The translations under genes and the position numbers were made by a program. This document shows positions 29,772 to 41,059 of a DNA stretch of 57,837 nt, piece by piece. The notes under the pieces are model-generated. The model saw only the letters and a list, made by a program, of their open reading frames with translations. It made no database searches and had not been told where the DNA came from. Origin of the DNA: Acidobacteriota bacterium (GTDB taxonomy: Bacteria > Acidobacteriota > Aminicenantia > Aminicenantales > Saccharicenantaceae); contig JAKPCG010000233.1 of NCBI GenBank assembly GCA_029553365.1, positions 1-57,837 on the forward strand, given 5' to 3'. Positions within the stretch are counted from its first letter, which is position 1. Every line of letters starts with the position of its first letter.

Positions 29772-31649
29772 TTAGCCAGAATAGAAACGACTGATGTCTT
29801 CGACCAGGCTATCAACATCAAGTCTCAGTAGTTTTCTGATCTCATCAGGCTTGCCCAGAGGATAAAGGGCGGTTGGCAGTCCAAAGCTTTTGAATCTTGC
29901 CTGATAAAGTCCATGGCGATCAAGTAGCTCTCTGACCGCGCTGCCGAACCCCCCCTCGATGATACCTTCTTCCAGAGTAAAAATTGTCCTGGCCTGCCGG
30001 GCCTGCTCAATAATTAGATTTTCATCAAGCGGCCGGGCAAAGCGGGCATTGATGACCGCCAGTGACAGACCTTTTTCTTCCAATCGCCTGGCTACCTCCA
30101 GCGCCGTATAGACCATATTCCCATAGGCAATGATCAAGTCGCGGCCCGGCTTCAGCAGCTCTGCCTGACCGGCTGGTATAAAATTGAAGTCACTCTCAAT
30201 TCTGACACCAAAACCTTTCCCTTTGGGAAACCTGATCGCTACCGGATGGCCGTACTGAAAGGCAGAATAAATCATCTGCCGTAGTTCATTTTCATCTTTG
30301 GGAGCCATCAGGATCATATGAGGCATGTGGCGAAGATAGGCAATGTCGTTAATCCCCTGATGGGTTGGTCCATCTTCTGCCACAATGCCTGCCCGGTCAA
30401 GGGCGAAGACCACCGGCAGGTCCATTAAACATACATCATGAAAAATCTGGTCATATGCTCTCTGCAGGAAAGTGGAATATATAGCAACGACCGGCTTAAG
30501 ACCGGCTATGGCCAGACCGGCCGCAAAGTTAACAGCATGCTGCTCGGCTATGCCGACATCAAAAAATCGATCAGGGTGTTCCGCTGCGAATTTATTGAGG
30601 CCTGTACCATCAGTCATGGCGGCCGTAATAGCCATGATGGAGTCGTCGCTTCTGCCCAGGTCAGCTATAGCTTCTCCGAATACTCTGGAAAAAGTCGGGC
30701 CGTTGTCCTGGCAGAGAGGCTGACCAGTCTCGACATTAAAAGGTGAGGCGCTGTGAAATTTCTCAGGATCCAGCTGAGCCGGACGGTAACCCTTTCCTTT
30801 CTGGGTAACGCAGTGGACCAGCACTGGCCCTGGATAATTCCTGGCATTTTCAAAGGCCTCCAGCAGGGAATGAAGACTGTGGCCGTGAATGGGCCCAACA
30901 TAGCGAATACCGAGTTCCTCAAAAAAGATGCCGGGGAAAAAGGTCTTCTTAAGCAGCTCTTCAAAGGCCCGGGCAGCTTTAATTAGAGGCCGGCCGATTT
31001 TTGGAATCGATCTAAGAACTGATTTGGCCTGCTCTTTCATCTTAAGAAAAGGCTGGCCAGAAACCATATAGGACAGGTAGCTGGAAAGAGCCCCAACACT
31101 GGGCGAGATACTCATTTCGTTATAATTCAGGACAATGATTAATTTCTTCCGGAGATGCCCGATTTGATTCAAAGCCTCATAGGCAACTCCGCCGGTCAGA
31201 CTTCCATCCCCCACTACGGCAATGACATTGTAGTCTTCATTTTTCTTATCTCTGGCCACCGCCAGTCCCAGGGCTGCAGACAGAGCGGTTGAGGCATGAC
31301 CGGTATTGTAAATATCATGCTCGCTTTCTTCCCGGCAGGGGTATCCCAGCAAACCTCCCGACTGACGGAGGCGGCTGAAGGCTTCCCGCCGGCCCGTCAC
31401 GAGTTTATGAGTATAACACTGATGGCCAACATCCCAGATAATCTTGTCTCGCGGTGATTCAAAGACGTAGTGAAGGGCCAGGGTAAGTTCAACTGCCCCC
31501 AGGTTTGAAGCCAGGTGGCCACCATTTCTGGCCACCGTTTCTATAATTGTTGCTCTGATTTCTGAGGCCAATTGCTTTAGCTCATCGAGCGACAGCTGCT
31601 TTAAATCCTGAGGAGAATTGATTCTGGGCAAAATTTTTTCTGAACTCAT
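29772..31649 (-). CDS. dxs: 1-deoxy-D-xylulose-5-phosphate synthase
   Basis: GGHLASNLGAVELTLALHYVF, WDVGHQCYTHKLVTGR, GDGSLTGGVAYEALN, DRAGIVAEDGPTHQGINDIAYLRHMPHM. Confidence 0.97.
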   Translation of the reverse strand: MSSEKILPRINSPQDLKQLSLDELKQLASEIRATIIETVARNGGHLASNLGAVELTLALHYVFESPRDKIIWDVGHQCYTHKLVTGRREAFSRLRQSGGLLGYPCREESEHDIYNTGHASTALSAALGLAVARDKKNEDYNVIAVVGDGSLTGGVAYEALNQIGHLRKKLIIVLNYNEMSISPSVGALSSYLSYMVSGQPFLKMKEQAKSVLRSIPKIGRPLIKAARAFEELLKKTFFPGIFFEELGIRYVGPIHGHSLHSLLEAFENARNYPGPVLVHCVTQKGKGYRPAQLDPEKFHSASPFNVETGQPLCQDNGPTFSRVFGEAIADLGRSDDSIMAITAAMTDGTGLNKFAAEHPDRFFDVGIAEQHAVNFAAGLAIAGLKPVVAIYSTFLQRAYDQIFHDVCLMDLPVVFALDRAGIVAEDGPTHQGINDIAYLRHMPHMILMAPKDENELRQMIYSAFQYGHPVAIRFPKGKGFGVRIESDFNFIPAGQAELLKPGRDLIIAYGNMVYTALEVARRLEEKGLSLAVINARFARPLDENLIIEQARQARTIFTLEEGIIEGGFGSAVRELLDRHGLYQARFKSFGLPTALYPLGKPDEIRKLLRLDVDSLVEDISRFYSG

Positions 31650-32506
31650 GATTCTTTCTCTGCTTTGAACTCAAGCTGATGGGCAAAATATTCCAGAGGA
31701 CCGGAATTGATTTCAGCTTTTTTTAGTGCTTCCACCGCTTGCTCTAACCAGCGGTTAACCTGTTCCCTGGCCTTCTGGGCGCCGAGGACTCTGGCCAGAT
31801 TAGGGCGAAAGCCGGTGGTGGACTCATCCTGAAAAATATCTTCCAGGTCGTCTCTCAGTTGCCAGGCCAGTCCCAGATTTGTCCCGTAAGCTTCCAGGGC
31901 AGCGATTTGGGCCGAATCAGTTCCTGCCAGTCTGGCTCCGCTGGCCACCGAGACCCGAATCAATCCGGCTGTCTTTTTTTGAGCCAGCCGTTCGTAGGCG
32001 GCCAGGTCTGTTTCCTCGGGCTGGAAACTCAGGTCCAGCCATTGGCCGGCAATCAGACCAGCCGGACCTACGGCCAGGGCCACCTGCCGGCAGACTTCTT
32101 CTTTAAGCCCTGGTCCACCTGGCGGCCAGGGAGCGGCCAACAGAATCTCAAAAGCTAAAGATAGTAAGCCGTCACCAGCCAGAATAGCTACCGCCTCGCC
32201 AAATTTTTTATGGCAGGTCGGTTGCCCGCGCCGGGTGTCATCATTGTCCATAGCCGGTAAATCATCATGAACCAGAGAATAGTTATGAATAAGTTCTATC
32301 GCACAGGCGTAAGGCAATAAAATCTCTTCAGCCAGACCAAAATAATCTCCTGAAGTCAGCAATAACAGGGGACGAAATCTCTTGCCGCCGGAGAAGACGG
32401 CATAACGCATGGCAGTGAATATCGCTGAATCCTCACCCATCAGGAATGATCTGAGGGCTGCCTCAAGACGAGCTTTCTTTTGCTGGAGATAAAGGTAAGT
32501 ATCCAT
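31646..32506 (-). CDS. ispA: Polyprenyl (geranylgeranyl/farnesyl) diphosphate synthase
   Basis: SGGKRFRPLLLL, IHNYSLVHDDLPAMDNDDTRRGQPTCHKKFGEAVAILAGDGLL, LRDDLEDI. Start at 32506 (MDTYLYLQQ); the longer ORF start overlaps xseB. Confidence 0.94.
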   Translation of the reverse strand: MDTYLYLQQKKARLEAALRSFLMGEDSAIFTAMRYAVFSGGKRFRPLLLLTSGDYFGLAEEILLPYACAIELIHNYSLVHDDLPAMDNDDTRRGQPTCHKKFGEAVAILAGDGLLSLAFEILLAAPWPPGGPGLKEEVCRQVALAVGPAGLIAGQWLDLSFQPEETDLAAYERLAQKKTAGLIRVSVASGARLAGTDSAQIAALEAYGTNLGLAWQLRDDLEDIFQDESTTGFRPNLARVLGAQKAREQVNRWLEQAVEALKKAEINSGPLEYFAHQLEFKAEKES

Positions 32507-32534
32507 GATCGGTAAGTAAGTAATTGGTGGCCGT

Positions 32535-32849
32535 TTATTTCTGATCTTCCTCTTCCGATTCTTTTCCCTCAGTTTCTTCTTCCGGCTCTTCCAGGTTGAA
32601 ATCAGCTTCAAGATCTTCAGGTTCAAATTCCTGGGGTTTCAGTTCCCCTTTTTCATTTTTTATCAATATTTCAACTTTTCGTTCGGCTTTATCCAGCTCT
32701 GCTCTCAAAAATCGGGCTAACTTTATGCCTTTTTCGAACAGAGCCAGTGATTCATTGAGTGACAGGCCACCTTTTTCCAGCTTGTTGACAATCTGCTCGA
32801 GTTCGGTCAGAGCCTTTTCAAAATTCATCTCTCGCCCTTTGCTGTTCAT
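32535..32849 (-). CDS. xseB: Exodeoxyribonuclease VII small subunit
   Basis: [40 protein letters not shown] (start may be 32828); adjacent to xseA. Confidence 0.94.
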   Translation of the reverse strand: MNSKGREMNFEKALTELEQIVNKLEKGGLSLNESLALFEKGIKLARFLRAELDKAERKVEILIKNEKGELKPQEFEPEDLEADFNLEEPEEETEGKESEEEDQK

Positions 32850-34246
32850 TTTGACTCCTTGATAAATCTTGATTCTATTTTGATTCGGGGATCGATATCC
32901 TTTACCTGACAGTTAATCTGCCCACGGTAAAAAGAAACAATCAGATCATCTCCTGCTTCCACTTCAGTTGCTTTCATCACTGGCATCAGACCGCCTTCCT
33001 TCCAGCAAATTGTATAACCTTTTTTCAGGATGTTCAAAGGTGAAAGATTAGAAAGAGAAGAAGCCAGTCTTTCCCAGCTCGCTTCATGATCTTTCATTTT
33101 TAGCTCGAGCAGATGTTTGAGCTTTTCCGCCTGGGATTCAACCCGTGACCGGCTTTCGCCAATGCGCCTTTTTTCCTCCAGCATGGCCCGTACCGACCTG
33201 GCTTTCAGTTCATCAACTCGCTGGGCTAAAGTCATCAGTCTCAGCTGCCAGCGACGATAGATGTATTCCTCAGCCAGGAGATTAACACGGTTTCGCTTGA
33301 CCTCCAGCAGGTATTTTTCAGCCTGAATCAACCTGGTGACCAGCTGGTCGATCTTACTTCTGAACTCTTCTTCTTTGGCCACCACCATTTCGGCGGCAGC
33401 GGAAGGAGTAGAAGCTCTGATATCGGCTACAAAATCAGCAATGGTAAAATCTATTTCATGGCCAACCGCCGATATGACTGGCTTGGTTTTCATACAGTTA
33501 AAAATAGCCCGGGCTACTATCTCTTCATTGAAGGCCCACAGGTCTTCCATTGAACCACCGCCCCGGCCGACGATGACCACATCAATGTCATCACGCTGAC
33601 TGAAATAATCGAGTCCGCTGGCAATCTGCTGGGCTGCTCCTTCTCCCTGCACCTGAGCCGGGTAGATGACCAGGTGAAGTCGATTAAAGCGACGCTCCAG
33701 TATGCGCAGGATATCTCTGATAGCAGCTCCGGTCGGAGAGGTGACAATTCCTATTTTTTTGGGCAGCAGAGGAAGTTTCTTTTTGTATTTTTCATCAAAG
33801 AGGCCTTCTGCCTTGAGCTTTTCCTTGAGCTGTTCGAAAGCCAGCTGTAAGGCACCTTTGCCTCGTAGCTCGAGCTTTTCGACCACCAGCTGATACTCAC
33901 CACGGGGTTCGTAAACGGTAATTCTCCCGCCGCAGATAACTTTAATACCGTTCTTCAACTCAAATTTAGGCAAAAGGGAGTTTCTCTTATTCTCAGTCTG
34001 AATCCGGAAAGCATCGGATTTGAACAGAACTGCCTTTAACTGGGCATCTTCCCCGGCTTCATCATCCTTCAGGGTAAAATAAAAATGCCCGGATGACGGC
34101 TGCCTAAAATTGGAAATTTCACCCTCTACCCAGACGAAGGGGAAAGAACTTTCCAGCTCCAGGCGAATCAGCTTGGTCAATTCACTAACTTTATAGATTC
34201 TGTTACCGACAATCAGGTCTTCAGCTTTCAAAGTCATCCTCGACAA
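32846..34246 (-). CDS. xseA: Exodeoxyribonuclease VII large subunit
   Basis: [90 protein letters not shown]. Confidence 0.97.
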   Translation of the reverse strand: MSRMTLKAEDLIVGNRIYKVSELTKLIRLELESSFPFVWVEGEISNFRQPSSGHFYFTLKDDEAGEDAQLKAVLFKSDAFRIQTENKRNSLLPKFELKNGIKVICGGRITVYEPRGEYQLVVEKLELRGKGALQLAFEQLKEKLKAEGLFDEKYKKKLPLLPKKIGIVTSPTGAAIRDILRILERRFNRLHLVIYPAQVQGEGAAQQIASGLDYFSQRDDIDVVIVGRGGGSMEDLWAFNEEIVARAIFNCMKTKPVISAVGHEIDFTIADFVADIRASTPSAAAEMVVAKEEEFRSKIDQLVTRLIQAEKYLLEVKRNRVNLLAEEYIYRRWQLRLMTLAQRVDELKARSVRAMLEEKRRIGESRSRVESQAEKLKHLLELKMKDHEASWERLASSLSNLSPLNILKKGYTICWKEGGLMPVMKATEVEAGDDLIVSFYRGQINCQVKDIDPRIKIESRFIKESK

Positions 34247-35024
34247 GCATTTCTCTCTTTATAGTTAAAGCTTTTCCGTTTTGCGGGTCAATCTCGATAA
34301 GAACACAACCTAGCAGCAACCCCTCACTGGCCGGTTCAAACTTTTGCGGGCGGGCGGTTAGAAACCGGTTCAGGGCCTGCTCGGGCTTCATGCCAATAAC
34401 CGAATTCAGTCCGCCGGCCATGCCCACATCGGAAATATAGGCGGTTCCACCTGGGAGAATCCTCTCGTCAGCCGTCTGGATATGGGTGTGTGTACCCAGG
34501 ATGGCCGAGACCTGTCCATTCAGGAACCAGCCGAGAGCCTGTTTTTCGGAGGTAGCCTCAGCATGGAAATCGATAATGACGGTGGGAGTCAGAGGCAGAA
34601 TGGCTTCCAGTTCTTTCTCTGCTCGACGGAAGGGACAATCTACCGGCTCCATGAAAACCCGACCCTGGAGATTAAGGATAGCCGCCTTTATGCCGTTTTC
34701 ATTCTCAAAGATATGATAGCCATGGCCAGGATTTCCTTCCGGATAATTGGCTGGTCGAACAAGTCGCGGTTCTTTCTCCAGATAATTGAAAACCTCTTTT
34801 TTATCCCAGATGTGATTACCTGAAGTCAGAACATCAACCTGCAATAGAAGTTCGCGAGCTATTTCTTCTGTCAGGCCAATCCCGCCAGCCGCATTTTCGC
34901 CATTGGCAATGACCAGCGAGGGGCGGTATTTCTTTTTAAGCTCGGGCAAAAACCGGCTCAGGGCCCGTCGCCCAGGGCGGCCGACGATATCTCCAATAAA
35001 AAGAACTATAAAATTATCTGGCAT
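34221..35024 (-). CDS. ymdB: YmdB-family metallophosphoesterase
   Basis: [110 protein letters not shown]; next to rny. Confidence 0.95.
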   Translation of the reverse strand: MPDNFIVLFIGDIVGRPGRRALSRFLPELKKKYRPSLVIANGENAAGGIGLTEEIARELLLQVDVLTSGNHIWDKKEVFNYLEKEPRLVRPANYPEGNPGHGYHIFENENGIKAAILNLQGRVFMEPVDCPFRRAEKELEAILPLTPTVIIDFHAEATSEKQALGWFLNGQVSAILGTHTHIQTADERILPGGTAYISDVGMAGGLNSVIGMKPEQALNRFLTARPQKFEPASEGLLLGCVLIEIDPQNGKALTIKREMLVEDDFES

Positions 35025-36582
35025 ATTCCACCGCCCTCATTTCGCGAATGACCATGACCTTAATCTGACCGGGATAATCAAGCTCATCTTTGATTTTTTG
35101 AGCGATATCCCTGGCGATGACGGCGGCTCTGTCATCAGAGATTTTCTTAGCATCGACGATGATCCGTATCTCGCGTCCGGCCTGCAGGGCAAAAGCTTTG
35201 GCCACACCTTCAAAGGAGTTGGCGATTTCTTCCAGTTTCTCCAGTCTCTGAACATAAGTTTCCAGGAGTTCCCGACGGGCGCCAGGTCTGGCTGCAGAAA
35301 GAGTGTCGGCAGCCTGTACCAGCACCGCTTCCACCGAAGGAAAATCTATATCTCGGTGATGAGAAGCAATAGCCTGAACCACTGCTTCGCTCTCTCCGTA
35401 TTTTTTGGTTAGCTCAACTGACAGTTCGGTATGAGTCCCTTCATAATCTTTATCGACAGCTTTTCCGATATCATGCAGCAACCCGGCCCGCAGAGCGACG
35501 GTCACATCGAGGCCTAATTCCCGGGCCATCAAGGCCGCCAGCAAAGCTACTTCTTTGGAATGCTGGAGGACATTTTGTCCGTAGCTCGTCCGGTATTTCA
35601 GTTTTCCCAGGTATTTAACCAGCTCTGGATGCATGTTCTGAATGCCCAGTTCAAGTAAGGTGTTTTCGCCTTCCTGCTTTATTTTTTCTTCCAGTTCCAC
35701 TTTGACCTGCTCTACGATATCTTCAATTCTGGCCGGATGAATACGGCCATCAGCCACCAGCTTTTCTATGGCCATTCTGGCCAGCTCGCGCCGCAGAGGG
35801 TCAAAACTCGACAGGATGACAGCCTCAGGTGTATCATCAATGATGATATCCACCCCGGTGGCCATTTCCAGAGCCCGAATATTGCGCCCTTCCCGGCCGA
35901 TAATCCTGCCCTTCATGTCATCTGAAGGCAAATCAACGACAGATACGGTCGTCTCGACGACATGTTCAGCCGCCGAGCGCTGGATAGCATTGGAAATGAT
36001 TTCTCTGGCCAGAGTTTTGCTTTTTTCTTTGGTTTCTTCTTCTATTCTACGGACGGTCTGAATAGCCTGGAGTTTGGCTTCATCCTCGATTTTTCGAATC
36101 AACATGTTTTTGGCTTCTTCCTGAGTCAAGCCGGATATTTTTTCCAGTTCCTTGGTCTGTTTTTCCAGAGTCTCATTTATCTTTTGTTCGAGTTGCTCCA
36201 GTTCTTTTTCCTTGGCATAGAGACGGCGCTCTTTAGCTGAAAATTCTTTTTCTTTTCTTTCTAGGTTCTGATATCGCCTTTCCAGTGCCTCTTCTTTATG
36301 AAGTAGCCGGCGTTCCTGCTCTGTTAATTTGTACCTTTTTTCTTTGGTCTGGGCTTCAAACTCAGCCTGCCGGGTAGCATCTCTTTCCCGGGCCTCAAGT
36401 TCGGCCTGTCTTTTGATTTTTTCAGCTTCTTGTTCGGCTCTGGCAATGATTTCTTTCGCTTTTTCTTCGGCCTTCAAGATGCCTTTTAATCCCTGGCTTC
36501 TCTTGAGAAAAACGATGATCAGAACAATCAGTAAAATAGCTAAAAGTGGGATTCCCACCATTAGTAGTGTTTTCATCTTCAA
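35014..36582 (-). CDS. rny: Ribonuclease Y
   Basis: N-terminal TM, long coiled coil, KH domain ([41 protein letters not shown]), HD domain ([13 protein letters not shown]). Confidence 0.97.
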   Translation of the reverse strand: MKMKTLLMVGIPLLAILLIVLIIVFLKRSQGLKGILKAEEKAKEIIARAEQEAEKIKRQAELEARERDATRQAEFEAQTKEKRYKLTEQERRLLHKEEALERRYQNLERKEKEFSAKERRLYAKEKELEQLEQKINETLEKQTKELEKISGLTQEEAKNMLIRKIEDEAKLQAIQTVRRIEEETKEKSKTLAREIISNAIQRSAAEHVVETTVSVVDLPSDDMKGRIIGREGRNIRALEMATGVDIIIDDTPEAVILSSFDPLRRELARMAIEKLVADGRIHPARIEDIVEQVKVELEEKIKQEGENTLLELGIQNMHPELVKYLGKLKYRTSYGQNVLQHSKEVALLAALMARELGLDVTVALRAGLLHDIGKAVDKDYEGTHTELSVELTKKYGESEAVVQAIASHHRDIDFPSVEAVLVQAADTLSAARPGARRELLETYVQRLEKLEEIANSFEGVAKAFALQAGREIRIIVDAKKISDDRAAVIARDIAQKIKDELDYPGQIKVMVIREMRAVEYAR

Positions 36583-36771
36583 ACCTCCTCGCCGGACTGC
36601 TGATCAAAAGAGTTAACAAGGAGGTCAGGTAATGGTTATGACGTTAGATAGCCGCTGGACGGACACCCCTTGAGCTGGCGGATATGATTAAGGCTATTGC
36701 TTTCTTGCTGGCTGTCGGATATAGACCTTAGATCTAATTTATCATAAGAATTTACAGACAATTCTCTCCAA

Positions 36772-37101
36772 TTAAGGGGTGAGTTTTTCCAGAGGATTAA
36801 AATCAAATTCATAGTTATTTACCTGAGCCTCAAGTTGTGCCAGCTTTTTTTCCAGCCGGTCAAAAGCCTCTTTTAAACCGGCTACCTCCCTTTCGGCCAA
36901 AGACAGCTCGTCAGCCAGATTCAAAGCAGTTAAAACTGCAATTTTGGATAAATCTGACGACCGGGATTTGGCTGCTACTTCCCGCATTTTCTGATCAACA
37001 TAGGAGGTCAGCTGGCCGATATATTCTTCGTCTTCTTCTCCTTTGACGCAGATCCTGTATTTATTTCCAAAAATTTCAATTTCTATAATTTTTTCGCTCA
37101 T
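36772..37101 (-). CDS. zapA: Cell division protein ZapA
   Basis: IEIEIFGNKYRICVKGEEDEEYIGQLTSYVDQKMREVAAKS...VLTALNLADEL. Confidence 0.9.
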   Translation of the reverse strand: MSEKIIEIEIFGNKYRICVKGEEDEEYIGQLTSYVDQKMREVAAKSRSSDLSKIAVLTALNLADELSLAEREVAGLKEAFDRLEKKLAQLEAQVNNYEFDFNPLEKLTP

Positions 37102-37358
37102 ATTCCCAATTTTTCTATCTGGGCAATGAGAGCTTCCAGTTTTTCCTTAACCTCTTCCTTTTCCTCACGCAGTTGTTTAAGTTCTTCTTCCATCTGGCTA
37201 AAAGCCTTAAGTTTCTCTTCCAGCTCTTTTTTTTCGCTTTTAGCCTGTTTCAAGTCTTCTTTCAAGCGGGCATTATCAGAAGACAGGCGGCTCACATGTT
37301 CTATAATCTGAGAAATCTTGCCCTCCAGTATTTTAATCCGCTCGATCTCGCTTGTCAA
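37098..37358 (-). CDS. ZapB-like small coiled-coil protein
   Basis: 86-aa heptad-rich helix overlapping zapA start; EQ/EK-rich. Confidence 0.55.
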   Translation of the reverse strand: MTSEIERIKILEGKISQIIEHVSRLSSDNARLKEDLKQAKSEKKELEEKLKAFSQMEEELKQLREEKEEVKEKLEALIAQIEKLGI

Positions 37359-37368
37359 TTTGCCCTCC

Positions 37369-39411
37369 TTACCTCAGTTGAATCTTCAGACTGGATTTTA
37401 ACTGAGAAATAATGTCCAGCATGGCCCGATCCACCTCTTCTGCCTGAAGGGTTCGGGATTCGTGCCGGAAAAAGAACCTGACCGAATAACTGACCTGGTT
37501 GGGTGCCAGGCTTTCCCCCTCAAACCGGTCATAAATTTCAAATCTTTCCAGATAAGGAACATTCAGTTTCTTTAACTGGCTATAAATATCCTGAAAATTG
37601 ATCGTGGAGTCGACCAGGAAGGATAGATCACGCACCACTCCCGGAAATCTAGGAACAGGGGCAAAAGCGAAAGGTCGAGGCTGGCGATCAAACAGAACTT
37701 CCAGATTGAACTCAGCGCCGTAAGCCAGTTTGTCCAGCCCATAGGCCTGTCTGATTTCTGACTTTAACAGCCCAAGATAACCAACGGGTTCTTTTTTGAT
37801 CGAAATTTTCACAGCCTGGCCTGTCTGAAAAAAGCTATGGTCTTCAGGCTCAAAAGAAGGTGCTTCATAGCCAAGATAAAAAAACAGGTCTTCGATGGCC
37901 CCTTTTAGAAAGAAATAATCGGTTTCCCGGGCAGGCTGATTCCAGGTTTTTGCCTCTCGCTGACCGCTGGTCAACAGTCCGAGATGCCATTCTTCTCGTT
38001 GTTTTCCATCTTCTTCCCAGAAATAGATCTTGCCTGTTTCGAAGATGTGCACCCCATCTGCCTCCCGATTATAGTTCCAGACAGTATTCTCAACCAGTCC
38101 GGGAAGAAGTGAGGTCCTGAGAATCGAAGCCCGGGAAGAAATCGGATTCTGCAGCTCGATTGGGTCATAGCCAGTATGCCAGATTTTTTCTTTTTCCCGA
38201 TCTCCGAAACTGAAATTAATAACTTCATCAAAACCATAATGAAATAAAATTTCTTTTAATAGCCAGAGACAGTCCTGCCGCTCGTCTGCTGGCAGTTCAA
38301 AAGACCTGGCTGGCGTTACTTCCGTTGGAATGCGGTCATAGCCGAAAAACCTGGCAATTTCTTCAATAAGATCAGCCTCCCGCTCCAGATCAACCCGGAA
38401 ACTGGGAATTTCAGTTACCCACACCCCGGGTTTCTGCTCATTTAGTTTCAGGCCAAGAGCAGTTAGCGTTCGAACCACAAATTCCTCCGGGATTTCGATT
38501 CCAAGTAGCTCCCCGACTCTTTTCAGTCGCAAAGGAACAGATTTGGGTTTTCTGGGGTTAGGATAAACGTCCAGCAGCCCTCTGGAGGCTTTTCCGCCAA
38601 ACTGACCCAGAAGGGAAGCTGCCATTTTAGCTCCCAGCGGGGCGGCATTGATATCAACGCCTCGTTCGAACCGATAGGAAGCATCCGTCATCAGGCCAAG
38701 CTTTTTAGCTGTCAGCCTGATTGAAACCGGGTCAAAATTGGCGCTCTCAATAAAAACATCGGTCGTTTTTTCACTGATACCTGACTCTTCGCCACCAATA
38801 ATACCGGCCAGAGCTACGGGCTTACTTTCGTCCGCTATGACCAGCATGTCAGGGGTTAGCTCTAATAGCTGTCCATCCAGGGTACGAAGAGTTTCACCTT
38901 TCCTGGCTCTTCTAACAATGATTCTGGCTTCCTTTAACTGGCTGAAATCAAAAGTATGGAGTGGTTGACCAAGTGAAAAACAGACATAATTGCTGATATC
39001 AACCACATTATTTATGGGGCGGAGACCAACCGCTTCAATTCTTCTTTTTAGCCACTCAGGAGAAGGGCCAACCTGCACTCCTTTTACCACCAGTCCGCAA
39101 TAGCGAGGACAGAGCTGGCTGTCCAGCACTTGAATATCAACCAGCTCGGTAGTTAACCGGTCAAGTTCAGCCAGCGGCCAGGAAGGCGATTTTAAAGGCA
39201 GTCCGAAGAGAGCAGCCAGTTCTCGGGCCACGCCGAGGTGGCCGAGGGTATCAGGTCGGTTGGCGTAAGTCTCAATTTCGTAAACAGTGTCGCCATCGAT
39301 CTCTTTGACCGCTTCAACCATTAAACCGATCTGATCAAAATATTTAGCCAGTTCCCGGGGGGAAAGATTAAGGTCGAGATATTCTATTAGCCAGTCGTAT
39401 GAAATGTTCAT
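37369..39411 (-). CDS. pheT: Phenylalanine-tRNA ligase beta subunit (lacking an extended N-terminal tRNA-binding domain)
   Basis: [77 protein letters not shown]-like, C-terminal FDX-ACB. Confidence 0.95.
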   Translation of the reverse strand: MNISYDWLIEYLDLNLSPRELAKYFDQIGLMVEAVKEIDGDTVYEIETYANRPDTLGHLGVARELAALFGLPLKSPSWPLAELDRLTTELVDIQVLDSQLCPRYCGLVVKGVQVGPSPEWLKRRIEAVGLRPINNVVDISNYVCFSLGQPLHTFDFSQLKEARIIVRRARKGETLRTLDGQLLELTPDMLVIADESKPVALAGIIGGEESGISEKTTDVFIESANFDPVSIRLTAKKLGLMTDASYRFERGVDINAAPLGAKMAASLLGQFGGKASRGLLDVYPNPRKPKSVPLRLKRVGELLGIEIPEEFVVRTLTALGLKLNEQKPGVWVTEIPSFRVDLEREADLIEEIARFFGYDRIPTEVTPARSFELPADERQDCLWLLKEILFHYGFDEVINFSFGDREKEKIWHTGYDPIELQNPISSRASILRTSLLPGLVENTVWNYNREADGVHIFETGKIYFWEEDGKQREEWHLGLLTSGQREAKTWNQPARETDYFFLKGAIEDLFFYLGYEAPSFEPEDHSFFQTGQAVKISIKKEPVGYLGLLKSEIRQAYGLDKLAYGAEFNLEVLFDRQPRPFAFAPVPRFPGVVRDLSFLVDSTINFQDIYSQLKKLNVPYLERFEIYDRFEGESLAPNQVSYSVRFFFRHESRTLQAEEVDRAMLDIISQLKSSLKIQLR

Positions 39412-40442
39412 TTTCGGTTAAACTGCCTCAAAAATCTCAAATCATTTTCATAAAAATAACGCATCTCAGGGATTTCATAAGCCAGCATGGCTGTCCGGTC
39501 AATGCCCAGGCCAAAAGCCCAACCGCTGTATTTTTCCGGGTCGATATTGACATTTTTGAATACCTGGGGATCAACCAGGCCGGCTCCCAGAATTTCCTTC
39601 CAGCCGGTTCCACCACATACCCGACATTGAGCATCCTGGCCATGACAGGCAAGGCATTCAATGTCCACTTCGGCTGATGGTTCAGTAAAAGGAAAAAAAC
39701 TGGGACGAAAGCGGATCTTTATTTTTTCCCCAAAAAGGGCCTTGATGAAATAGTCCAGTGTCCCCTTAAGATGGGCGAAGGTTATTCCCCGATCAACGAC
39801 CAGCCCCTCAACCTGATGGAACATAGGTAAATGAGTCGGGTCGGGCGTTTCTCGCCGGTAAACCTTGCCAGGAATAATAATCCGGATAGGCGGTTTCTTT
39901 TTCTCCATGACACGGATTTGAACCGGCGAAGTGTGAGTTCGTAACAGCAGTTTGTCATTTATATAAAGAGTATCCCAGCTATCTCGAGCCGGATGATATG
40001 GAGGAAAATTAAGTGCTTCGAAATTATAATAATCAGTTTCGATTTCAGGGCCTTCCTCCACCGAAAAGCCCATCGAGACAAATATTTTTTCTATCTTTTT
40101 CTGAAAAAGAGTCAGGGGATGAGGAGCTCCCCAGTAGATTTTTTTACCGGGGAGAGTCAGATCAGTCGGCGGCTTCTCAGCCTCTGGCCTTCGGCATCGC
40201 TCTTCTAATTCAGACAGGGCTTGCTGGATTTCTGTCTTAAATTTGTTCAGGGCTTCTCCCGCGCTCCTTTTGTCGTCTGGTGGCAACTGTTTTAGTTCGT
40301 CGAAAAGCAGAGTTAAATAGCCCTTCTTCCGGCCGAGAAAAGTCTGTTTTAACTCCTCTACTTCTTTGCTATTTTTGGTTTTGGCGGCCAGATCATTAAA
40401 AAGCTGGCGGTACTGCTCTAATTTCTCTTGAAGGCTGCTCAT
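39408..40442 (-). CDS. pheS: Phenylalanine-tRNA ligase alpha subunit
   Basis: [110 protein letters not shown]. Confidence 0.97.
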   Translation of the reverse strand: MSSLQEKLEQYRQLFNDLAAKTKNSKEVEELKQTFLGRKKGYLTLLFDELKQLPPDDKRSAGEALNKFKTEIQQALSELEERCRRPEAEKPPTDLTLPGKKIYWGAPHPLTLFQKKIEKIFVSMGFSVEEGPEIETDYYNFEALNFPPYHPARDSWDTLYINDKLLLRTHTSPVQIRVMEKKKPPIRIIIPGKVYRRETPDPTHLPMFHQVEGLVVDRGITFAHLKGTLDYFIKALFGEKIKIRFRPSFFPFTEPSAEVDIECLACHGQDAQCRVCGGTGWKEILGAGLVDPQVFKNVNIDPEKYSGWAFGLGIDRTAMLAYEIPEMRYFYENDLRFLRQFNRK

Positions 40443-40807
40443 GTCCTTGAAGAAGCCTGGACCTGTTTAGCCTGTTCAGCCAGATAAGCAAAGGTAGCCG
40501 GTGCTTTAACTGCCAGTTCAGCCAGAATTTTCCTATCGAGTTCAATCTGCAGATTTTTAAGTCCTCTGATAAACTGATTATAGGAAATGCCGTTGGCCTG
40601 AGCGCCGGCTTTAATCCTTATTATCCATAATTGCCGGAAGTCTCTTTTTTTATTCCGGCGATCACGATAGGCATATTGCATCGACTTCTCTACGGCTTCC
40701 TTGGCCGCCCGGTAATTGCTTTTTTTGGTTCCCCAGTAACCTTTAGCCTGGGCTAATATTTTTTTCCGGCGCTCTTTTTTCTTAGAGCCTCTTTTTACTC
40801 TTGGCAT
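40439..40807 (-). CDS. rplT: 50S ribosomal protein L20
   Basis: [65 protein letters not shown]. Confidence 0.98.
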   Translation of the reverse strand: MPRVKRGSKKKERRKKILAQAKGYWGTKKSNYRAAKEAVEKSMQYAYRDRRNKKRDFRQLWIIRIKAGAQANGISYNQFIRGLKNLQIELDRKILAELAVKAPATFAYLAEQAKQVQASSRT

Positions 40808-40858
40808 AATGTTTCTCCTTTCCTGCTGGTGCTTTCTGCCATGTGTTCAGGCTGGCTA

Positions 40859-41059
40859 TTAAAAGTCATAAGGCAGCATCTTTTTGACCTTCTTCAGATC
40901 AGCCGGACTCAACTCAACTTTCTTGCCCAGCTGTCTGATTCTTTTAGATGACTTTTTGGTCAAAATATGGCTTTTATTAGCTTTTTTGTGGAGCACCTTC
41001 TTGTTTGCGGTTATTTTGAACCTCTTTTTCGCTGCCCGGTTGGTTTTTAGCTTTGGCAT
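40859..41059 (-). CDS. rpmI: 50S ribosomal protein L35
   Basis: MPKLKTNRAAKKRFKITANKKVLHKKANKSHILTKKSSKRIRQL. Confidence 0.97.
   Translation of the reverse strand: MPKLKTNRAAKKRFKITANKKVLHKKANKSHILTKKSSKRIRQLGKKVELSPADLKKVKKMLPYDF

Noticed and set aside
34903-35412. 169-aa plus-strand ORF
   Set aside because: Antisense across the ymdB/rny junction; both are confident genes.
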